The position numbers and the translations under genes were made by a program. A stretch of DNA of 29,641 nt from JBIOJB01 sp044450465 (GTDB lineage Bacteria; Chloroflexota; Dormibacteria; Dormibacterales; Dormibacteraceae). The notes beneath the pieces were generated by a model that ran no database searches, was not told the DNA's origin, and saw nothing but the letters and a program-made list of their open reading frames with translations. Shown in pieces: positions 8,021 to 16,163 of this stretch; the stretch's first letter is position 1; every line of letters begins with the position of its first letter. The stretch is from contig JBIOJB010000028.1 of assembly GCA_044450465.1 (NCBI GenBank), forward strand, positions 1-29,641. The letters are read 5' to 3'.

Positions 8021-9154
8021 CTAACCCCGAGCCCTGCCCTGGTCGACCGTCTGGCGAACCGCAAGCACTCGGGCCACGTCTGCCGGGGCGACGATCCCGA
8101 CCAGCTGGTCCTGATCGAAGACGAGCACCCGGCGGTCCAGCGTGGAGCCAAGCCGCTCGATCAGGGCTCCGAGATCGTCGGTTGGACGGCACGTGGGCAT
8201 CTCGGCGAGCGGCCGGGCCAGGTCCGCCAGACGTTTGGTGGCCCGCTCCGGAACGGGAGCTCGCACCAGCTCCGAAAGGCGCACGACGCCGGTCAGGCGG
8301 CCCGAGGGTTCATGCACCGGATACGTCGTGAAGCTGTGCTGCGGAGCGAATGACTCGAGGAACTGCTCGACTGTCAGCCAGCCCGGCACCGTGATCACAG
8401 GGGACGTCATCGCCGCCGATACCGGGACCGAGCGAAGGAGCGCCTTGATCGTCGACCCTGCGTCCTCCGAACCGCCCGCCGACAGCAGGAACCAGCCGAG
8501 GAAGGCGATCCAGATGCCGTCGATCACCTGGCCGGTGAACAGCTCGAGGACGCCGATTCCGATCATCAGGTAGGCGAACACGCGGCCAATCCGCACCGCG
8601 TTGTGCACCCCGCGCCGGCGGCTCCCGGACCGCCACCAGAAAAGCGAGCTGAGGAGCCTTCCGCCGTCCAGCGGGAAGGCCGGCACCAGGTTGAAAAGAC
8701 CGAGGGCCACGTTGACGAACGCAAGCCAGCTGAACAGGTCGGCTGTCAGACCGCTCGTGGGTATCGCTGTCGCGATGCCGAACGAGATGAGCGCCAGGGC
8801 AAAGCTCGTGAGCGGACCGACGCCTGCGATGAGAGCCTCGGAGCCGGCGCTCGGCGGCTCCCCCTCGAGCTGCGAAACCCCGCCGAAGAGCCACAGCGTG
8901 ATGCCCGCGACCTTCACGCCGTTGCGCCGGGCGACCAGCGCATGCGACATCTCGTGGGCGAGCAGGCAAGCGTAGAAGGCGACCGATCCCGCCGCGGCCA
9001 CGAGCCAGTAGGCAAGGGCGGGCCGGCCCGGAACGTCCTGCGGCAGGATCCCCGTCGCCAGGGTCCATGCGATCAGCGCGAAGACGAAGATCAGGCTCCA
9101 GTTGAATCCGATCTCGATGCCGAAGAGCTTTCCGAGCCGGATGCTGGGGGCCAC
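8021..9154 (-). CDS. Site-2 protease family membrane metalloprotease with C-terminal CBS domains
   Basis: A 377-aa M50 family protein. The zinc-binding HEMSH lies in a transmembrane helix at 67-71, and the third ligand is Asp163 in NLVPAFPLDGGR (155-166). Hydrophobic segments near 18-35, 50-75, 105-135, 140-160 and 190-230 give the usual S2P core. Residues about 245-370 form a pair of CBS motifs (VSAAMTSPVITVPGWLTVEQ; MPTCRPTDDLGALIERL), which in this subfamily may sense adenosine ligands. Such proteases cut membrane-embedded substrates such as anti-sigma factors; the target here is unknown. It follows the UspA-like gene on the same strand and may share its transcript. Confidence 0.94.
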   Translation of the reverse strand: MAPSIRLGKLFGIEIGFNWSLIFVFALIAWTLATGILPQDVPGRPALAYWLVAAAGSVAFYACLLAHEMSHALVARRNGVKVAGITLWLFGGVSQLEGEPPSAGSEALIAGVGPLTSFALALISFGIATAIPTSGLTADLFSWLAFVNVALGLFNLVPAFPLDGGRLLSSLFWWRSGSRRRGVHNAVRIGRVFAYLMIGIGVLELFTGQVIDGIWIAFLGWFLLSAGGSEDAGSTIKALLRSVPVSAAMTSPVITVPGWLTVEQFLESFAPQHSFTTYPVHEPSGRLTGVVRLSELVRAPVPERATKRLADLARPLAEMPTCRPTDDLGALIERLGSTLDRRVLVFDQDQLVGIVAPADVARVLAVRQTVDQGRARG

Positions 9155-9212
9155 CTCAGCCCGAGTCTACCGGTACCCGCTTTCGGTTCCAGGTCCCGGG
9201 GTCGACGCGGTG

Positions 9213-9638
9213 CTACGGGTGGGGTTCGTAAGGGACCGCCACGACGGGGACAGCGGAGCGCCGCTGGACCCACCAGGCCTCGTCTTGCAGCATCAGCCCC
9301 ATCCACCAGGACACCGGTCGTGCGCCGATCACGATGCCCCGGCAGCCGAGCCGCTTGGCCTCGCGCGTGATCACCTTGCTCGGGTTTCGGCTCGCGATGA
9401 CGCCTCCGCGCGCCTCCAGCCCTGCTTTCTTGAGTGTGCGCACGGCACCTCCGACGATCTCCAGCTGGTGCTGCCACTCGCGCTTGGAGGGGAACAGGCC
9501 CGGGTGCTGTATCCCGAGGCTGGTGCCCCAGATCCTGGCGATCGACATGACGTGTACGAAGCACCGAGGGTCCTGGGCAAGCTCGATCGTCTCGTCCAGG
9601 ACCACGCGGTCAAAGGCCTCCCCGGTGGAGGCCAGCAA
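9213..9638 (-). CDS. Universal stress protein-like protein
   Basis: About 141 aa with an alpha/beta UspA-like layout: an N-terminal LLASTGEAFDRVVLDETIEL strand-helix unit, a central VRTLKKAGLEARGGVIA segment and a C-terminal GCRGIVIGARP followed by VPVVAVP. The glycine-rich G-x2-G-x9-G(S/T) nucleotide loop is not preserved (Trp-rich WWMGLMLQDEAWW stands in its place), so ATP binding is doubtful. The only start near the expected N-terminus is TTG at 9638; the open frame continues upstream and encodes SI just before it, so a slightly longer start inside the permease 3' region cannot be excluded. It sits between the APC permease and the site-2 protease, same strand. Confidence 0.75.
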   Translation of the reverse strand: MLASTGEAFDRVVLDETIELAQDPRCFVHVMSIARIWGTSLGIQHPGLFPSKREWQHQLEIVGGAVRTLKKAGLEARGGVIASRNPSKVITREAKRLGCRGIVIGARPVSWWMGLMLQDEAWWVQRRSAVPVVAVPYEPHP

Positions 9639-9696
9639 GATGCTGGGGAGGGGCGAAGCGACCCCCGCTTCCGCCCCTCCAGTCGAACCGGTCCCC

Positions 9697-11184
9697 TCAG
9701 GCCTCGTCGTCGCGGCCGGATCCTCCTGACACCGCGTGCATCCGGTCCTGCCGCCTGCGCAGCAGGTAGATCGGGAAGTACAGGAGCAGCACCAGAATGC
9801 CGATGAAGTAGGCGGGGAGCACGTTGCCCACTCCGCCGTTGGCGCAGCCGGAGAGGGCGCACCACGGTATGGCGACTGCCCACGTGAACAGGTAGTACGC
9901 GGCCAGGGCGAGGGCGACGTATTTCATCCACTCCGGCAGCCTGAACGGCCGGCGGAGCTCCGGCCTCCAGCGGCGGAGGAAGTAGTAGCCGATCAGCACC
10001 GGCACGAAGGAGAAGACATAGCCCACGTTGCTGAACACGTAGATCACAGCCGGCGCTCCGAAAAGCATCACCGCGATGTTCAAGAGGACGTTGAAGAACA
10101 TCGATACGTCGGGCACGCCGTGCTTGTTCTTGTGGGCGAAGATCTTGAGGGTCTGGCCGTCGAGCGACATCTGGTACAGCGAGCGACCCACGCCCATGAT
10201 GGCGTTGAGGCTGGAGAGCCCCAGAGCGGCGACCAGCATGAAGGTCATGATGTAGTTGAGGCCGGGGACGTTGAAGACGTGCCCGGCGAATGTCGAGAAC
10301 AGGGCCAGCGGGTCGGCCTGGATCGCCTTGAGCCCCAGGACGGCCAGCATGGAGAAGGGGATAAGGGTGTAGATGAACGCCCCGTAGCCGCCCTCTAGGT
10401 TCATCGCGATCGGGGCGTCCTTCTCGGGGTCCTTGCACTCGGCGATGTAGCAGGCCGCGGCTTCCATCGCGATCACGTTCCAGGTCAGCAGCGCCCAGTA
10501 CTGGATGGAGAGCGCGATGCCGGCGCCCGAGAAGAGCGCGGCCCCCGTGGGGGTTACGAACGGGAACACGTTGGCGGTGTGGATGGTGGACGGGTTGAAG
10601 AAGGGGAGGACCGCCAGCACCGTCAGCGGAACGATTGAGAGCACGCCGAGGATCGTGGCGAACACCGTCCCGAACCGGATGCCCAGATAGGCCGGTATGA
10701 ACAAAAGGAGCGCGATCACCGCTCCGAGGATCAGGGAGCTGGTCCCGACCGCGACTGAACCGGGCAGCTGGATCAGCGGCCCGGCGGGGAAGCCGAAGAG
10801 CGCGATCAGGTACGCGCCGATCAGGAGGTTGTTGGCTCCCATCACGGGCCACCAGCCCATCCAGTAGGCCCACAGCGTGAGGCCGTTGATGTGTGGGTAG
10901 AGCTTGGGCATTCTGTCTTTGAAAGCGAAGTACGCATATGCCGGCGCGCCCCCAGTGCGGTCCGGCAGCATGGCCGCCAACTCTGCGAGGAAGAGGCAGA
11001 GCAGCCAGCCTGTCAGCGTGACGAAGAAGAAGTTCGGAATTGCGGCCGAGCCCATGCCGGCGAGCACCGGACCCGTCACACCTGTCACCAGCAGAGTGCC
11101 GGCGAGTCCAACCACGAATGCGCCCCACCAGTTGGTCTCTCGCTGCAGCTCGGCGCCTACATAGGACTCGACCTCGGTCGTCAT
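9697..11184 (-). CDS. APC family amino acid/amine permease
   Basis: About 495 aa with roughly 12 hydrophobic segments. It has the APC hallmark near the N-terminus (GLAGTLLVTGVTGPVLAGMG), a Glu in helix 3 (CLFLAELAAMLPDRTGGAP) and, later, MEAAACYIAECKDPEKDAP, the equivalent of the conserved E-x-KNP-type loop after helix 6. It would import an amino acid or amine across the cytoplasmic membrane. The ATG at 11184 is preferred over in-frame codons up to 11307 because a G-rich Shine-Dalgarno (GGGGAG) precedes it by about 8 bases and MTTEVESY is a natural start. The PucR-type regulator ends 91 bp upstream. The amine-catabolism operon starting 2.7 kb away suggests an amine substrate (inference). Confidence 0.93.
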   Translation of the reverse strand: MTTEVESYVGAELQRETNWWGAFVVGLAGTLLVTGVTGPVLAGMGSAAIPNFFFVTLTGWLLCLFLAELAAMLPDRTGGAPAYAYFAFKDRMPKLYPHINGLTLWAYWMGWWPVMGANNLLIGAYLIALFGFPAGPLIQLPGSVAVGTSSLILGAVIALLLFIPAYLGIRFGTVFATILGVLSIVPLTVLAVLPFFNPSTIHTANVFPFVTPTGAALFSGAGIALSIQYWALLTWNVIAMEAAACYIAECKDPEKDAPIAMNLEGGYGAFIYTLIPFSMLAVLGLKAIQADPLALFSTFAGHVFNVPGLNYIMTFMLVAALGLSSLNAIMGVGRSLYQMSLDGQTLKIFAHKNKHGVPDVSMFFNVLLNIAVMLFGAPAVIYVFSNVGYVFSFVPVLIGYYFLRRWRPELRRPFRLPEWMKYVALALAAYYLFTWAVAIPWCALSGCANGGVGNVLPAYFIGILVLLLYFPIYLLRRRQDRMHAVSGGSGRDDEA

Positions 11185-11275
11185 GCGGTGCTCCCCCCTT
11201 GGCCCGAGGCAGCGACAGGCAAGCGCTCCCCTAACGCCGGCCTGGCCCCGACTTAGGGCAGATGATCGGCCATCC

Positions 11276-13135
11276 TCACGGATCTGACAAGGGGGAAGTT
11301 TTGGCACCCCGGATCTGGCCCAATTTGACCAGCTTGACCGCCATGCCCAGGGAGAGCCAGTCCTCCTTCTCCAGCTCGAACCGGGCCAGCTGCTCGATCC
11401 TGGCCAGGCGCTGGCGCAGCGTGTTCGGGTGCATGAAGAGGGCGGCCGCGGTTCGGGTGATGCTGCCGTGGTTCTCGACGTAGACCTCGAGCGTTCGCAA
11501 GAGGTCGGTGCCGCGGCGCTTCTGGTATTCGACCAGCCGCTGCAGGCGTTCCTGGTAGCGGTCGCGAACGGAGCCCTCCGCGTTCACCACGTAGCGGTAC
11601 GCTCCCAGCTCCTCGTAGGCGAAGACGCCGGCTCCGGCGCGCAGCAGCGATCCGACCTGGGCCGCCGAGGCGGCCTCCTCGAACCCGCGAAGGATGGCGG
11701 CCGAACCCCGGCATTGATTCGACAGCCCGATGGCCACGGCTCCCCGCTCGACGTCGCTGAGCGCCTGGTATGCATGCCGGACGGTCTCCACGGCCGCATC
11801 AGCCCCGGCGGGCGGCACCCGGAGCAGACCGCGGACGAAGCCTTCGCGCTGATCGAAGATGGAGCGGGGTAGCTCGAGCCTGAGCCTCGATTCGATCTTG
11901 GTCGCCAGCTCGCGCCAGACGGGTCCGCGGTCCGAAGCAGCCCTGACCCGTGGCTTCGCGGTGGGTACCCAGGGAACCACCTGCAGGACAAGGTGCTCCG
12001 CGTCGAGGTCGCATTGAAGCTTGGCCGCCTGCTGACGCAGCGCCCCCGCGTCTGCCGCACCTCCGGCAAGGGCTTCGAAGAAGTCCTTGACGAGGTTCTT
12101 CTCCTCGAGCGATTCGATCATCTGGCGCCGCCTGATGGCCACCGCCGCGTAGGCGGCGATGCTGGCGAGGAGGCTGCGCGTTGCGCGCCCGGCTCGATCG
12201 ACCATGACGCACAAAAGCCCGACGCGCTCTCCGCCGGTGCTGAGGGCGGCGAAAAGTGGAGCTCCCTTCGCGCTCTTGCCCCAGACCAGGTCGGCGAGGC
12301 CACGCGCGGCATCGGCGGTGCCGTCGGACGCCACCACCTGGGACCAGAGCAGGCGCGCGTCCAGAGAGATGGCTGCTCTGGTGCGGCTGGCGACTGCAAG
12401 CTCGAGCTGTTCGTCGGCACGCAGCAGGTAGATCTCGCAGTGGATGGCTCCAAGGAGGTCGCGGCAGCCGTCCGCCACCAGGGACAGCAGCTCGTCCGTG
12501 GTCCCGGCGGCGGCCACGCCCTGGGCCAGGTCGGACAGTCGGGTGAGCTGGTCGACCCTGGCGACGGCCTCCTCGTAAAGACGCGCGTTCTCGATCGCCC
12601 CGGCGATCAGCGAGGCCGCGTGCTCGAGGAACGCAAGGTCCTGGGGTCGGAACTCGTGAGGCGCCCTTGCGTGCAGGGTGATGACCCCGATCGCGTCGCC
12701 CGCGCGCGACAGGATGGGCACGCTGACCTGGGACTGGTAGTGCTCCTCCTCCAGCTCCGGCACGTAGACGACGCGCGGATCCTCCAGGGACTTGTCCTTG
12801 ATGAAGGCAGACCGCTTGGTCCGGGCCACCCATCCGGTCAGCCCCTCGTCCAGCGCGAGGCGCACCTTGCCTTCGAGGTGTGAGTAGCCGGCGGAGGCGA
12901 AGCGCAGGACCAGAGTCGAGTCTTCAACCAGGTAGATGAAGCACCCGTGGCTCTCGGTCGCCGCGGTCACCAACGGGACAAACCGGTGGAGGATGGTGCC
13001 CAGGTCGGGACCCGAGCCGATGACCTCGATGATCTGGTACAGGAACTCGGGGCTGTATGTCGCGACCGGGGTCGCGGGGACGCCGGCTCCTTCGGCCTTG
13101 GGCCCGTTCACGGTCCCCGGGTTGGCCGGTTTCAC
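11276..13135 (-). CDS. GAF-domain PucR-family transcriptional regulator
   Basis: A 619-aa cytoplasmic regulator. A first GAF domain spans about 30-190 (GFIYLV-type strand, DEGLTGWVARTKRSAFIKD, QSQVSVPILSRAGDAIGVITL) and a degenerate second GAF spans about 195-340. A central region follows, then a C-terminal PucR-type helix-turn-helix at about 545-600 (DLLRTLEVYVENHGSITRTA, then LFMHPNTLRQRLARIEQL). PucR-type proteins control purine, amino-acid or amine catabolism genes; GAF domains bind small molecules. The GTG at 13135 has GGAG about 8 bases upstream. It precedes the APC permease gene, the likely target. An imperfect inverted repeat 32 bp upstream of its start is a candidate binding site. 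Confidence 0.92.
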   Translation of the reverse strand: MKPANPGTVNGPKAEGAGVPATPVATYSPEFLYQIIEVIGSGPDLGTILHRFVPLVTAATESHGCFIYLVEDSTLVLRFASAGYSHLEGKVRLALDEGLTGWVARTKRSAFIKDKSLEDPRVVYVPELEEEHYQSQVSVPILSRAGDAIGVITLHARAPHEFRPQDLAFLEHAASLIAGAIENARLYEEAVARVDQLTRLSDLAQGVAAAGTTDELLSLVADGCRDLLGAIHCEIYLLRADEQLELAVASRTRAAISLDARLLWSQVVASDGTADAARGLADLVWGKSAKGAPLFAALSTGGERVGLLCVMVDRAGRATRSLLASIAAYAAVAIRRRQMIESLEEKNLVKDFFEALAGGAADAGALRQQAAKLQCDLDAEHLVLQVVPWVPTAKPRVRAASDRGPVWRELATKIESRLRLELPRSIFDQREGFVRGLLRVPPAGADAAVETVRHAYQALSDVERGAVAIGLSNQCRGSAAILRGFEEAASAAQVGSLLRAGAGVFAYEELGAYRYVVNAEGSVRDRYQERLQRLVEYQKRRGTDLLRTLEVYVENHGSITRTAAALFMHPNTLRQRLARIEQLARFELEKEDWLSLGMAVKLVKLGQIRGAKTSPLSDP

Positions 13136-13166
13136 TCTATGCTCCGCCGATCACACGGTGGGGGCT

Positions 13167-13193
13167 CAAATGTGTAGGAATTGTACATGTTTG
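13167..13193. promoter_or_regulatory. Imperfect inverted repeat between regulator and small membrane-protein gene, candidate operator
   Basis: CAAATGTGTA, a 7-bp spacer, then TACATGTTTG: the arms match at 8 of 10 positions. It lies 32 bp upstream of the PucR-type gene start and 90 bp upstream of the divergent 54-aa gene. This position suits autoregulation and control of both directions. Leftward, TACAAT (13180-13185) overlaps it and could be a -10 element for the regulator gene. Confidence 0.4.
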
Positions 13194-13283
13194 GCGGCCA
13201 CTTACGAGGCTAGTCTGAGCACAGAGTGTTGAACAGGCACTAACAAGCTCGCCCGGAGTGGGCGATTCAAAGGAGAGATTCAG

Positions 13284-13448
13284 ATGCACGGATTGATTGG
13301 AACCGAAATGGGTTGGCTTGCGGTCCCGGCTGTCTTCGTCGTGGGCGCAGCCTACGTCTTCATCGTCGACCGGCTGCTGAACCGCAGCACCCGAGTCCAG
13401 ATCGCCGACAAGAGCACCCAGGAGACCAAGGCCGCTAAGGCGGCGTAA
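13284..13448 (+). CDS. 54-aa single-span membrane protein
   Basis: A small gene starting MHGLIGTEMG. A hydrophobic segment at about 10-28 (WLAVPAVFVVGAAYVFIV) is followed by a charged, basic tail RLLNRSTRVQIADKSTQETK ending in AKAA, giving one transmembrane helix with a cytoplasmic C-terminus likely. Translation signals are strong: AGGAGAG lies 6 bases before the ATG. A textbook terminator follows 16 bp after the stop, so this is a self-contained monocistronic unit. I do not recognise the protein. Its position opposite the PucR-type regulator, next to a shared operator candidate, suggests co-regulation with the permease; a small partner of that permease is one possibility (inference). Confidence 0.75.
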   Translation: MHGLIGTEMGWLAVPAVFVVGAAYVFIVDRLLNRSTRVQIADKSTQETKAAKAA

Positions 13449-13464
13449 GCAGAACTGAAAGGTA

Positions 13465-13494
13465 GGGGCCGGCTCTCAGCCGGCCCCTTTTTTT
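13465..13494 (+). terminator. Rho-independent terminator of the 54-aa gene
   Basis: A perfect 10-bp stem GGGGCCGGCT / AGCCGGCCCC with a CTC loop is followed directly by seven T residues. It ends rightward transcription before the convergent uspA gene. The opposite strand has no comparable T-run, so it should act mainly in the + direction. Confidence 0.93.
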
Positions 13495-13519
13495 GCCCGT
13501 CGGTGCCGCAGGGCTCCGC

Positions 13520-13933
13520 CTAGCGGACCACCACCACCATCGCGGAGGTCAGGTGGATGACCTTGTGGGTCACGCTGCCAAGCACCATGCCCGCGATGTC
13601 GGAGAGTCCGCGCGAGCCCATCACGATGGTGTCGGCGCCGTGGTCCCGCGCGCTGTCGGTCAGGGCCTGGGCGACGGTTCCATGGGTCGTCCGGATCACG
13701 TCGCCCTCGGCGGCCGCGCCTGTTTTCTTGATCGCGTCGACCGCATTCCTGACGATGGCGTCGGCGGCCTCAGCCGTCTCGAGCTCCCAGACCTGGCCCT
13801 TGGTCAGGTCGTGCTCCCTGACGTGAAGCACGAGCACCTTGCCCTTGGCCAGCCGGGCGAGCTCCGCGGCGACGGCTATCCCCTTGTTCGAATGCTCCGA
13901 TCCGTCGATTGCCAGTGCGATGGTGCCGAACAT
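13520..13933 (-). CDS. Universal stress protein UspA family
   Basis: A 137-aa single-domain Usp. The N-terminal strand IALAIDGSEHS carries the Asp that contacts ATP, and GSRGLSDIAGMVLGSVTHKV is the G-x2-G-x9-GS nucleotide-binding loop, so this is probably an ATP-binding type. It is cytoplasmic; its role is general stress adaptation, with no specific partner known. It lies 16 bp after the glutamine-synthetase-like gene, as the last gene of the long leftward operon, and its expression is therefore probably tied to amine metabolism. Confidence 0.93.
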   Translation of the reverse strand: MFGTIALAIDGSEHSNKGIAVAAELARLAKGKVLVLHVREHDLTKGQVWELETAEAADAIVRNAVDAIKKTGAAAEGDVIRTTHGTVAQALTDSARDHGADTIVMGSRGLSDIAGMVLGSVTHKVIHLTSAMVVVVR

Positions 13934-13949
13934 CCCGGATGCCCTCCCT

Positions 13950-15335
13950 CTAAACGAGCGACAGGTAGTGGTCTCGCTCCCACTGCGTCACGTGCTCGTG
14001 GTAAGACTGCCACTCGCGCTTCTTGACGTCTGCATAGTAGTCGACATAATCCTCGCCCACGCCCTTCCCGAGGGCTTCCCTGAGCACTTCGTCCCGCTCG
14101 AGGTTCCGGATCGCGTCGAGCAGGTTGGCCGGCAGCACGTCGATCTTTCTCTTCTTCAGATCGGCGGTCGACACCTCGTACATGTTGGTCTTGTTGGGGT
14201 CGCCGGGTTCCAGCTTGTTGAGCACCCCGTCCAGCCCGGCCGCAAGGATCACCGTGGCCGCCAGGTACGGGTTGCAGGCGCCGTCGACCGTGCGGTCCTC
14301 CACGCGGCCACCGGCCGGGATCCGCAGCATCTGAGTGCGGTTGTTGGCGCCGTACGTGACGTAAGCGGGAGCCCACGTCGCGCCCGAAGAAGGGGCGCCG
14401 ATCACCAGGCGCTTGTAAGAGTTCACGGTCGGAGCGGAGACGGCGATGTACGCCTTGGCGTGCTTCTTCAGCCCGGCGATGAAGTGGTAGGCCGTGTCGG
14501 AGAGTCCGAGGCCGCGAGGGTCGTGCGGGTCGTCGAAGAGGTTGACGTCCTTCTCGGCGTCCCAAAGGCTCATGTGGAAATGGCAGCCGTTGCCGGTCAG
14601 ATCGCCGAACGGCTTGGGCATGAACGTGGCCAGCATGCCCCGCTGCTGGGCCATTGACTCGACCATGTAGCGGAAGAAGACGATCTTGTCGGCCGTCGTG
14701 AGCGCGTCTGCGTAGCGGAAGTTGGACTCGAACTGGCTCTTGGCGTCCTCGTGGTCGTTGGCGTAGTTGTCCCAGCCCATCTTGTTCTGATATTTCGACA
14801 GCGTGCTCATGAACTCGTAGTTTCGAGTGAGGCCCCGGATGTCGTAGCAGGGCCGGTCGAGCGTGTCGAGCTGGTCGCCGAGCTTGAGCTCGCCGTTCTC
14901 CTGCCGCAGGAGGAAGAACTCGGGCTCGGCCCCGATCTTGAAGACGAAGCCCTTCTTGCGAGCCTTCTCCATCTGGTTCTTCAGGATGATGCGCGGGCAG
15001 TACGGCCAGGGCTGGCCCTCCACATAGACGTCGCTCGCCAGGCGCGCGAGGTTGGGCTGCCACGGGACGGGTGTGAAGCTGGCCGGATCCGGCATCGCCG
15101 CGAGGTCCGGGCTGTGCGGTCCCTGGCCGATGTCGCCGGTGGCGAATCCGGCAAAGCCGGCGCCGTCCTTGAAAAGATCCTCGAGGTGCTCGGCCGGTAC
15201 GAGCTTCGCGGACGGGCGGGCGTGCATCTCGACGAACTGAGCGAAGAGGAACTCGATGCCCATCTCGTCGACGCGCTTGCGGACCTCTTCCACGGTTTGC
15301 GGCGCCTTCACCTCGTTGACCTTCGACGTGCTCAT
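13950..15335 (-). CDS. gmaS: Glutamine synthetase-family ligase, probable gamma-glutamylmethylamide synthetase
   Basis: A 461-aa GlnA-fold enzyme of the GlnT/type III-like branch. The N-terminal beta-grasp is followed by the catalytic domain with FKIGAEPEFFLL (metal-binding Glu), NDHEDAKSQFE, GNGCHFHMSLWD (ammonium/glutamate loop) and NNRTQMLRIP with the substrate arginine. GMAS makes gamma-glutamylmethylamide from glutamate, methylamine and ATP, and is closely related to GlnT. Sequence alone does not exclude ordinary glutamine synthetase or another gamma-glutamylamine ligase. The assignment rests on the adjacent mgs and mgd genes. AGGAGG precedes the ATG by about 7 bases. A 95-bp gap before it contains a near-palindrome, so it may have its own promoter. 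Confidence 0.85.
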   Translation of the reverse strand: MSTSKVNEVKAPQTVEEVRKRVDEMGIEFLFAQFVEMHARPSAKLVPAEHLEDLFKDGAGFAGFATGDIGQGPHSPDLAAMPDPASFTPVPWQPNLARLASDVYVEGQPWPYCPRIILKNQMEKARKKGFVFKIGAEPEFFLLRQENGELKLGDQLDTLDRPCYDIRGLTRNYEFMSTLSKYQNKMGWDNYANDHEDAKSQFESNFRYADALTTADKIVFFRYMVESMAQQRGMLATFMPKPFGDLTGNGCHFHMSLWDAEKDVNLFDDPHDPRGLGLSDTAYHFIAGLKKHAKAYIAVSAPTVNSYKRLVIGAPSSGATWAPAYVTYGANNRTQMLRIPAGGRVEDRTVDGACNPYLAATVILAAGLDGVLNKLEPGDPNKTNMYEVSTADLKKRKIDVLPANLLDAIRNLERDEVLREALGKGVGEDYVDYYADVKKREWQSYHEHVTQWERDHYLSLV

Positions 15336-15358
15336 GTGCCCCCCTCCTGTGACTGTAT

Positions 15359-15375
15359 GAATTCCATATGGATTC
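15359..15375. promoter_or_regulatory. Near-palindrome upstream of gmaS, candidate operator
   Basis: GAATTCCATATGGATTC contains the perfect 8-bp palindrome CCATATGG flanked by GAAT(T) and ATTC. Removing one T makes a 16-bp perfect palindrome. It lies 24 bp upstream of the gmaS start in the only sizeable gap (95 bp) of the long leftward operon, so it may allow separate control of the ligase gene. The regulator is unknown. Confidence 0.35.
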
Positions 15376-15430
15376 GGCCCACGGTTACATTAATCGCGCA
15401 CGGCGGTCGTGTCGATGGCCGGCGCGGCGC

Positions 15431-16147
15431 TCAAGTGGATGTGAGCGCAAGCCAGCGCTCGAAGAGGGCGCGGCCCACTCCATTGAGTGACCTGCCCGTG
15501 CGGTCCAGGTCCGCGACCAGGCCGTCGAGCGCGCCCCGGCCGAGGGTCCGCTCCAGGCCGTCCTTGTACTCCGGCACCGCCCCCCAGCTCCGGGCCAGGT
15601 CTGCCGACACCTCGAGGTGGAACTGGACTCCGTAGGCGCGGCGGCCCCAGCGAAAAGCCTGGTTGGGACACACCGCCGACGAGGCCAGCCGCACACCGCC
15701 TTCAGGGATGTCGAACGTGTCCCCGTGCCACTGGAAGGTCTGCAGGTCCGACGGAAGATCGCGGAAAAGCGGATCCTCGTGCGCCGCCGCGGTGAGCTCC
15801 ACGGGCATGAGCCCGATCTCCTGCGATGGGCCTGGATAGACTCTCGCGCCGAGGCTTGCCGCCAGCAGCTGCACGCCCAGACACGTCCCCCAGAACGGCT
15901 TTCCAGCGCGCACCGCATCACCGATGAGTCGCTTCTCCGCCGTCAGCCACGGGAGCTTCGAGTCGTCGTTGACGCTCATCGGGCCGCCCATGGCGACGAT
16001 GTGGCTGAACTGCCGCCAGTCCGGCAGCTCCTGGCCCTCGTCGAGCTCGACCGTCACGATCTGCGCGCCACGCTCTCTCAGGACTTCGCCGAACTCGCCC
16101 GGAGGCTCGCAGGCGATGTGCTGGAGGACCAGTACCTTGCTCTTCAC
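15431..16147 (-). CDS. Class I glutamine amidotransferase-like protein
   Basis: A 238-aa stand-alone class I amidotransferase domain. The nucleophile is Cys89 in FWGTCLGVQLLA and the His/Glu pair is H177/E179 in VQFHLEV, so the triad is complete. It resembles GMP-synthase-like amidotransferases (YfeJ type), which lack a synthetase domain. Members hydrolyse glutamine or other gamma-glutamyl amides; the Puu pathway uses a different class I-fold hydrolase (PuuD) on gamma-glutamyl-GABA. It lies 16 bp after mgdA and 95 bp before gmaS, inside the pathway operon. It may therefore act on a gamma-glutamyl amide such as gamma-glutamylmethylamide, or supply ammonia or glutamate (inference). Confidence 0.88.
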   Translation of the reverse strand: MKSKVLVLQHIACEPPGEFGEVLRERGAQIVTVELDEGQELPDWRQFSHIVAMGGPMSVNDDSKLPWLTAEKRLIGDAVRAGKPFWGTCLGVQLLAASLGARVYPGPSQEIGLMPVELTAAAHEDPLFRDLPSDLQTFQWHGDTFDIPEGGVRLASSAVCPNQAFRWGRRAYGVQFHLEVSADLARSWGAVPEYKDGLERTLGRGALDGLVADLDRTGRSLNGVGRALFERWLALTST

Positions 16148-16163
16148 TGGCGTCGTGGCCCGA

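Noticed and set aside
9371..11128. A 585-aa open frame on the minus strand across the APC permease gene
   Set aside because: Arg/Pro-rich composition with no family motif; it is an alternative frame of the permease, which has clear APC motifs and a ribosome binding site.
11800..12883. Long open frames on both strands inside the PucR-type regulator gene
   Set aside because: Shadow frames produced by high GC; no domain motifs, and the regulator frame has GAF and HTH motifs throughout.
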